The translations under genes were made by a program, and so were the position numbers. A DNA stretch of 64,000 nt, from positions 124,001 to 188,000 of the forward strand of contig CAKVDZ010000001.1 in the NCBI GenBank assembly GCA_934728585.1. The letters are read 5' to 3'. The DNA is from an uncultured Candidatus Melainabacteria bacterium. Lineage in GTDB: Bacteria; Cyanobacteriota; Vampirovibrionia; Gastranaerophilales; Gastranaerophilaceae. The notes under the pieces were generated by a model. It was given only the letters and a program-made list of their open reading frames with translations, did no database searches and had not been told where the DNA came from. Shown here piece after piece: positions 61,149 to 64,000 of this stretch (position 1 is the stretch's first letter; each line of letters begins with the position of its first letter).

Positions 61149-61586
61149 TTATTTTAAATTTTCTTGTATTTGATTTAGAACTTTAATGCAAGTGTATAAA
61201 TCATCTTGCGAAATACCAGCTAGATACTTTTCGCGTGAGGCTTGAATTTGCGGAGTAATTTTATCTCTAATTTCTTTGCCTTTTGGTGTGATTTTTATTT
61301 GGTTAACTTGCTTTTTGTTTTCTGTCGCTTGAATTTTTTCAATTAATCCCTTTTCTTCCAAAACTGACAAAATGCGTGTCATGTTTGATTTGTCCTTGTG
61401 TAATTCTTCGCACAATTTGTTTTGGTAAAGTAAAGAATCTTCACTCAACATGCTTAATACAACGTACTGTTCAGGAGTAATCTCAAAATTTTGTTTTGCA
61501 AACATGTCTAATGTATAAAGCTTAACTGCGCGTCCTGATTGAACTATAGCATCACCTATGAATTTAGAAAACATTTCTTTTAACAA
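61149..61586 (-). CDS. MarR-family transcriptional regulator
   Basis: 145 residues. Winged helix: LSEDSLLYQNKLCEELHKDKSNMTRILSVLEEKGLIEKIQATENKKQVNQIKITPKGKEI (about 48-108), with the wing's usual DxRxxx replaced by ENKKQ. The start is a TTG at 61586 with GGAGG ten bases upstream; an ATG at 61574 is an alternative. It is first in a leftward operon with emrA and emrB. Two palindromes in the divergent region (61607, 61703) are its likely operators. Confidence 0.88.
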   Translation of the reverse strand: MLKEMFSKFIGDAIVQSGRAVKLYTLDMFAKQNFEITPEQYVVLSMLSEDSLLYQNKLCEELHKDKSNMTRILSVLEEKGLIEKIQATENKKQVNQIKITPKGKEIRDKITPQIQASREKYLAGISQDDLYTCIKVLNQIQENLK

Positions 61587-61606
61587 AATTTGCTTACCTC
61601 CAGTTA

Positions 61607-61620
61607 GTTATTATAATAAC
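61607..61620. promoter_or_regulatory. MarR operator candidate 1
   Basis: GTTATTATAATAAC, a perfect 14-bp palindrome. It contains TTATAAT-like promoter sequence in front of the marR start, so binding would give autoregulation. Confidence 0.6.
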
Positions 61621-61702
61621 TCAATATAAAAATAATGCAACCCTGTGATTTTTAAAAGTTTGTTATAATTGAACTTTAAAATATTGCATTTATATTTTTT
61701 GT

Positions 61703-61716
61703 GTTATCATAATAAC
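61703..61716. promoter_or_regulatory. MarR operator candidate 2
   Basis: GTTATCATAATAAC, one base different from site 1, centred 96 bases away and about 15 bases before the tolC-type ATG (overlapping the region between promoter and ribosome site). Confidence 0.6.
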
Positions 61717-61730
61717 GAATAGGAGATATA

Positions 61731-63092
61731 ATGAAAAAGATTTTTAGCCTTTTAATAGCAATATTTATTTGTAATACTTTTAATTTTGCAAATGCAATTA
61801 CAGAATCAAATTATCGATATAATTACGTTAATATGCCATTTTGGCAAAACTTTAATGATGATTTGTTGACTTCTCACCTTAATGCTGTTTATAAAAACAA
61901 TAATGATTTAAAAGCTACATCAATAAAGGTTAGTGAAGCTCAAAAGTTGGTTAAAATTTCTCTTGCTGATGAACTTCCACATATTGGTTTTAATGGAAAC
62001 ATCAAACAAACTTTCCGTTCTTCTGATGAAGTCTTTGGTGATATTACAATTCCAGATTATACAGAAACTCAATTTTTATTACCTTTAACTTTAAGCTATG
62101 AAATTGATATTTGGGGTAAAAATCACTTGAAAACAAAAGCTTATAAGAAAAAATTTGAAGCTATACAACAAGATGAAAAAACAGTTTATATTTCAATGAC
62201 TTCTGCTTTTGCAAGCGACTACTATAATTTAATTAAGGTTGATAAACTTATTGAATTACAAAAAGAATTGATAAAGACTCAAAATGAAGTCCTAAACTCT
62301 ATTGAAAAGAAATACAACGCTGGAACAGCCAATATTAATCAAGTAATTACCGAAAAAAAATCTTTAACTTACTTGCAAGAAGAATTAAATAATTTATTGG
62401 AAAAACAAGATGTTCTAAAAAATCAAATGAGTGTAATACTTTCAGATAGAAGTTTTCATGATATATCAAGAACAAAATACAACGACATTAAAGCAAAAAT
62501 TACTATACCTAATGAAATTAGCACAGACATTTTGGCATCACGACCAGACAATGTAAAATCAGAATTAAATCTTGAAAAAATCGGCATAGATGTAAAAGTT
62601 GCAAGACGCGAATTGTTACCTAAATTCAATCTTGTTGGAAACTTGGGTTTTAACGCATATAGCCTTTCAAGTTCAAATACTTTTCTTGCAAACCTTGCAA
62701 TTCAACCAACTTGGGATTTATTTATGGGTGGAAAGAAAATTCAATTATTAAAATTGCAAAAAGATGAATATAAAATTGCAGTAGAACACTACGATAAAAC
62801 CATTTTAAAATCTATTCAAGAAACAAATGACGCACTTTATACCCTAAAATCTATTAACGGAAAATATTCTATTGCGAATGACAGGTATGCGTTAAGCAAA
62901 ACAGAAACAAAATTGATGAAAAAGAAAGAAAACTTAGGAGTTGCAGATAGATTAAATTCTTTATACCAAAAAGAAATCGAACTTGTATCTGAGCAACAAG
63001 TCGTGTCATTAAAAATTAATGAAATTATCGCTATGATTAACTTATATCAAGCTTTGGGTGGTGTTGATTTCTTTAACGCAGAAAACTTATAA
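61731..63092 (+). CDS. TolC/NodT-type outer-membrane efflux channel
   Basis: 453 residues with a signal peptide ending NFANA, not a lipobox. There are two OEP repeats, each a long helical hairpin: first AVYKNNNDLKATSIKVSEAQKLVKISLADELPHIGF (about 50-85) and LSYEIDIWGKNHLKTKAYKKKFEA. The second contains ILASRPDNVKSELNLEKIGIDVKVARRELLPKFNLVGNLGF (the conserved RPD and LPK positions) and PTWDLFMGGKK. Partner of EmrA/EmrB, divergent from their operon and sharing the MarR-type operator region. Confidence 0.9.
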   Translation: MKKIFSLLIAIFICNTFNFANAITESNYRYNYVNMPFWQNFNDDLLTSHLNAVYKNNNDLKATSIKVSEAQKLVKISLADELPHIGFNGNIKQTFRSSDEVFGDITIPDYTETQFLLPLTLSYEIDIWGKNHLKTKAYKKKFEAIQQDEKTVYISMTSAFASDYYNLIKVDKLIELQKELIKTQNEVLNSIEKKYNAGTANINQVITEKKSLTYLQEELNNLLEKQDVLKNQMSVILSDRSFHDISRTKYNDIKAKITIPNEISTDILASRPDNVKSELNLEKIGIDVKVARRELLPKFNLVGNLGFNAYSLSSSNTFLANLAIQPTWDLFMGGKKIQLLKLQKDEYKIAVEHYDKTILKSIQETNDALYTLKSINGKYSIANDRYALSKTETKLMKKKENLGVADRLNSLYQKEIELVSEQQVVSLKINEIIAMINLYQALGGVDFFNAENL

Positions 63093-64000
63093 CTAAGTTG
63101 ATAATAGTTCTAAACTACTTACTGATTGTAAATTTTCGGCATTTTTAAGCAAAGGATAATCGTCGACATTATAGTTTTTAACAAATTCTATCGCTTCGTT
63201 ACGTGCAATTTCAAGAATTTTAGTATCTTTTACAATATCAGCAATAACCATATCTGGCAAACCGCTTTGACGAGTTCCTAAAAATTCCCCAGGACCTCGG
63301 AGTTCTAAATCTTTTTCTGCAATTACAAATCCATCATTTGTTTGCTCCATAATCTCTAATCTTGCGCGCGTTTCTGGGTTACGAGTAGAAGAAGAAAGTA
63401 CGCAATAGGATTGATGTTCACAACGACCTACACGACCTCTCAACTGGTGCAATTGAGATAATCCGAAGCGTTCAGCGTTTTCAATGACCATAACGGTTGC
63501 ATTTGGAACATCAACTCCCACTTCAACAACCGTTGTAGATACAAGAATATCATATTTCCCGTCTTTAAAATCGTGCATAACTTTATCTTTTTCGTCGTTT
63601 TTAAGTTTTCCGTGCAAAAGTCCTATTTTTAACTCTGGGAATGCATCTTTTTGTAATTTTTCAGCCTCAATTGTTGCAGCTTTTGCAGATAAAGTTTCAC
63701 TTTCCTCAATCAATGGATAAACAATATACGCTTGACGACCTTGTTGAACTTGTTGTCTAATTAAGTTATAAATTTGTTTTTTAGAATTGCAAAGAGCTGT
63801 TTTAATTGGTTTTCGGCCTTTTGGTAATTCGTCAATTATTGTCAAATCTAAATCACCATGAACAGAAAGTGCTAAAGTTCTAGGAATTGGAGTTGCAGTC
63901 ATTGTTAAAACTTGAGGCGAACTAGCTTTTTTACGCAATCCTACGCGTTGTTTTACCCCAAATCTATGTTGCTCATCAATTACAACAGCACCAAGATTTG
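63093..64000 (-). CDS. recG: ATP-dependent DNA helicase RecG, C-terminal part (5' end outside window)
   Basis: SF2 helicase that remodels stalled forks and Holliday junctions. The visible 302 residues start just before the DEQHRFGVKQR motif II and run through LTMTATPIPRTLA (motif III), the second RecA domain IYNLIRQQVQQGRQAYIVYPLIEES, LLHGKLKNDEKDKVMHDFK, ILVSTTVVEVGVDVPNATVMVIE and HQLRGRVGR (motif VI). The family-specific FLGTRQSGLPDM ending follows. The internal ATG at 63938 is not the start. Convergent with the tolC-type gene with no gap. Confidence 0.95.
   Translation of the reverse strand, partial: NLGAVVIDEQHRFGVKQRVGLRKKASSPQVLTMTATPIPRTLALSVHGDLDLTIIDELPKGRKPIKTALCNSKKQIYNLIRQQVQQGRQAYIVYPLIEESETLSAKAATIEAEKLQKDAFPELKIGLLHGKLKNDEKDKVMHDFKDGKYDILVSTTVVEVGVDVPNATVMVIENAERFGLSQLHQLRGRVGRCEHQSYCVLSSSTRNPETRARLEIMEQTNDGFVIAEKDLELRGPGEFLGTRQSGLPDMVIADIVKDTKILEIARNEAIEFVKNYNVDDYPLLKNAENLQSVSSLELLST

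Overview
The window is AT-rich, densely coded chromosomal DNA from a diderm bacterium. It has an EmrA/EmrB/TolC-type tripartite pump, signal peptides, surface-glycan genes, an RNase E/G with a K/N/Q-rich tail, a TIGR03960/TIGR03936-type radical SAM fusion and a Mini-RNase III. This mixture of cyanobacterial-like and Clostridia-like genes fits a gut member of Gastranaerophilales (Melainabacteria/Vampirovibrionia). That assignment is inference; there is no rRNA here to confirm it.

Layout. 1-26 kb is ordinary chromosome: alr end, lpd-lipA, YjbQ, the K+ uptake pair trkH-trkA, rmuC, small redox and TPR proteins, galE, a 168-bp tandem repeat, an aminotransferase, an ABC-F protein and an NhaD/ArsB-type transporter. 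It continues with the radical SAM fusion, RNase E/G, a PHP phosphoesterase, hsp20 and ogt. 25.4-36.4 kb is a surface-glycan locus: glycosyltransferases of GT2, DUF4422, GT8, GT4 and GT32 type, an HPr-kinase-like protein fused to PqqD, a second PqqD, a radical SAM gene, an aldo/keto reductase and an NTP_transf_5 protein. The radical SAM gene is interrupted by 18 tetranucleotide units that throw its conserved Cys-rich C-terminus out of frame, which looks like a phase-variation switch in the OFF state.

36,580-56,478 is a 19.9-kb transposon whose ends I could place by reading across them. A 5-bp direct repeat GGGGT (36575-36579 and 56479-56483) flanks it. Deleting the element plus one copy rejoins a host reading frame on the minus strand in frame (right part ending NNTLTP, left part IDFRDNPQDYEE-stop, followed by a terminator). 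Inside are a Mu-like DDE transposase, a MuB-like AAA ATPase, a degenerate tyrosine-recombinase-like protein and a divergent HTH protein. The cargo is a complete type I restriction-modification system with a YgjP-type metalloprotease, a DUF4209 protein with a HEPN-like Rx4H motif, a nucleotide-cyclase-like protein, a PD-(D/E)XK-like protein, a Fic + PIN-like pair and several small unknown ORFs. It reads as a mobile defence island that carries its own transposition genes in the middle.

56.6-64 kb returns to chromosome: tRNA-Ala(UGC), mrnC, a secreted helical protein, tdk, a MarR-controlled emrA-emrB operon divergent from a tolC-type gene, with two near-identical 14-bp palindromes between them, and the C-terminal part of recG.
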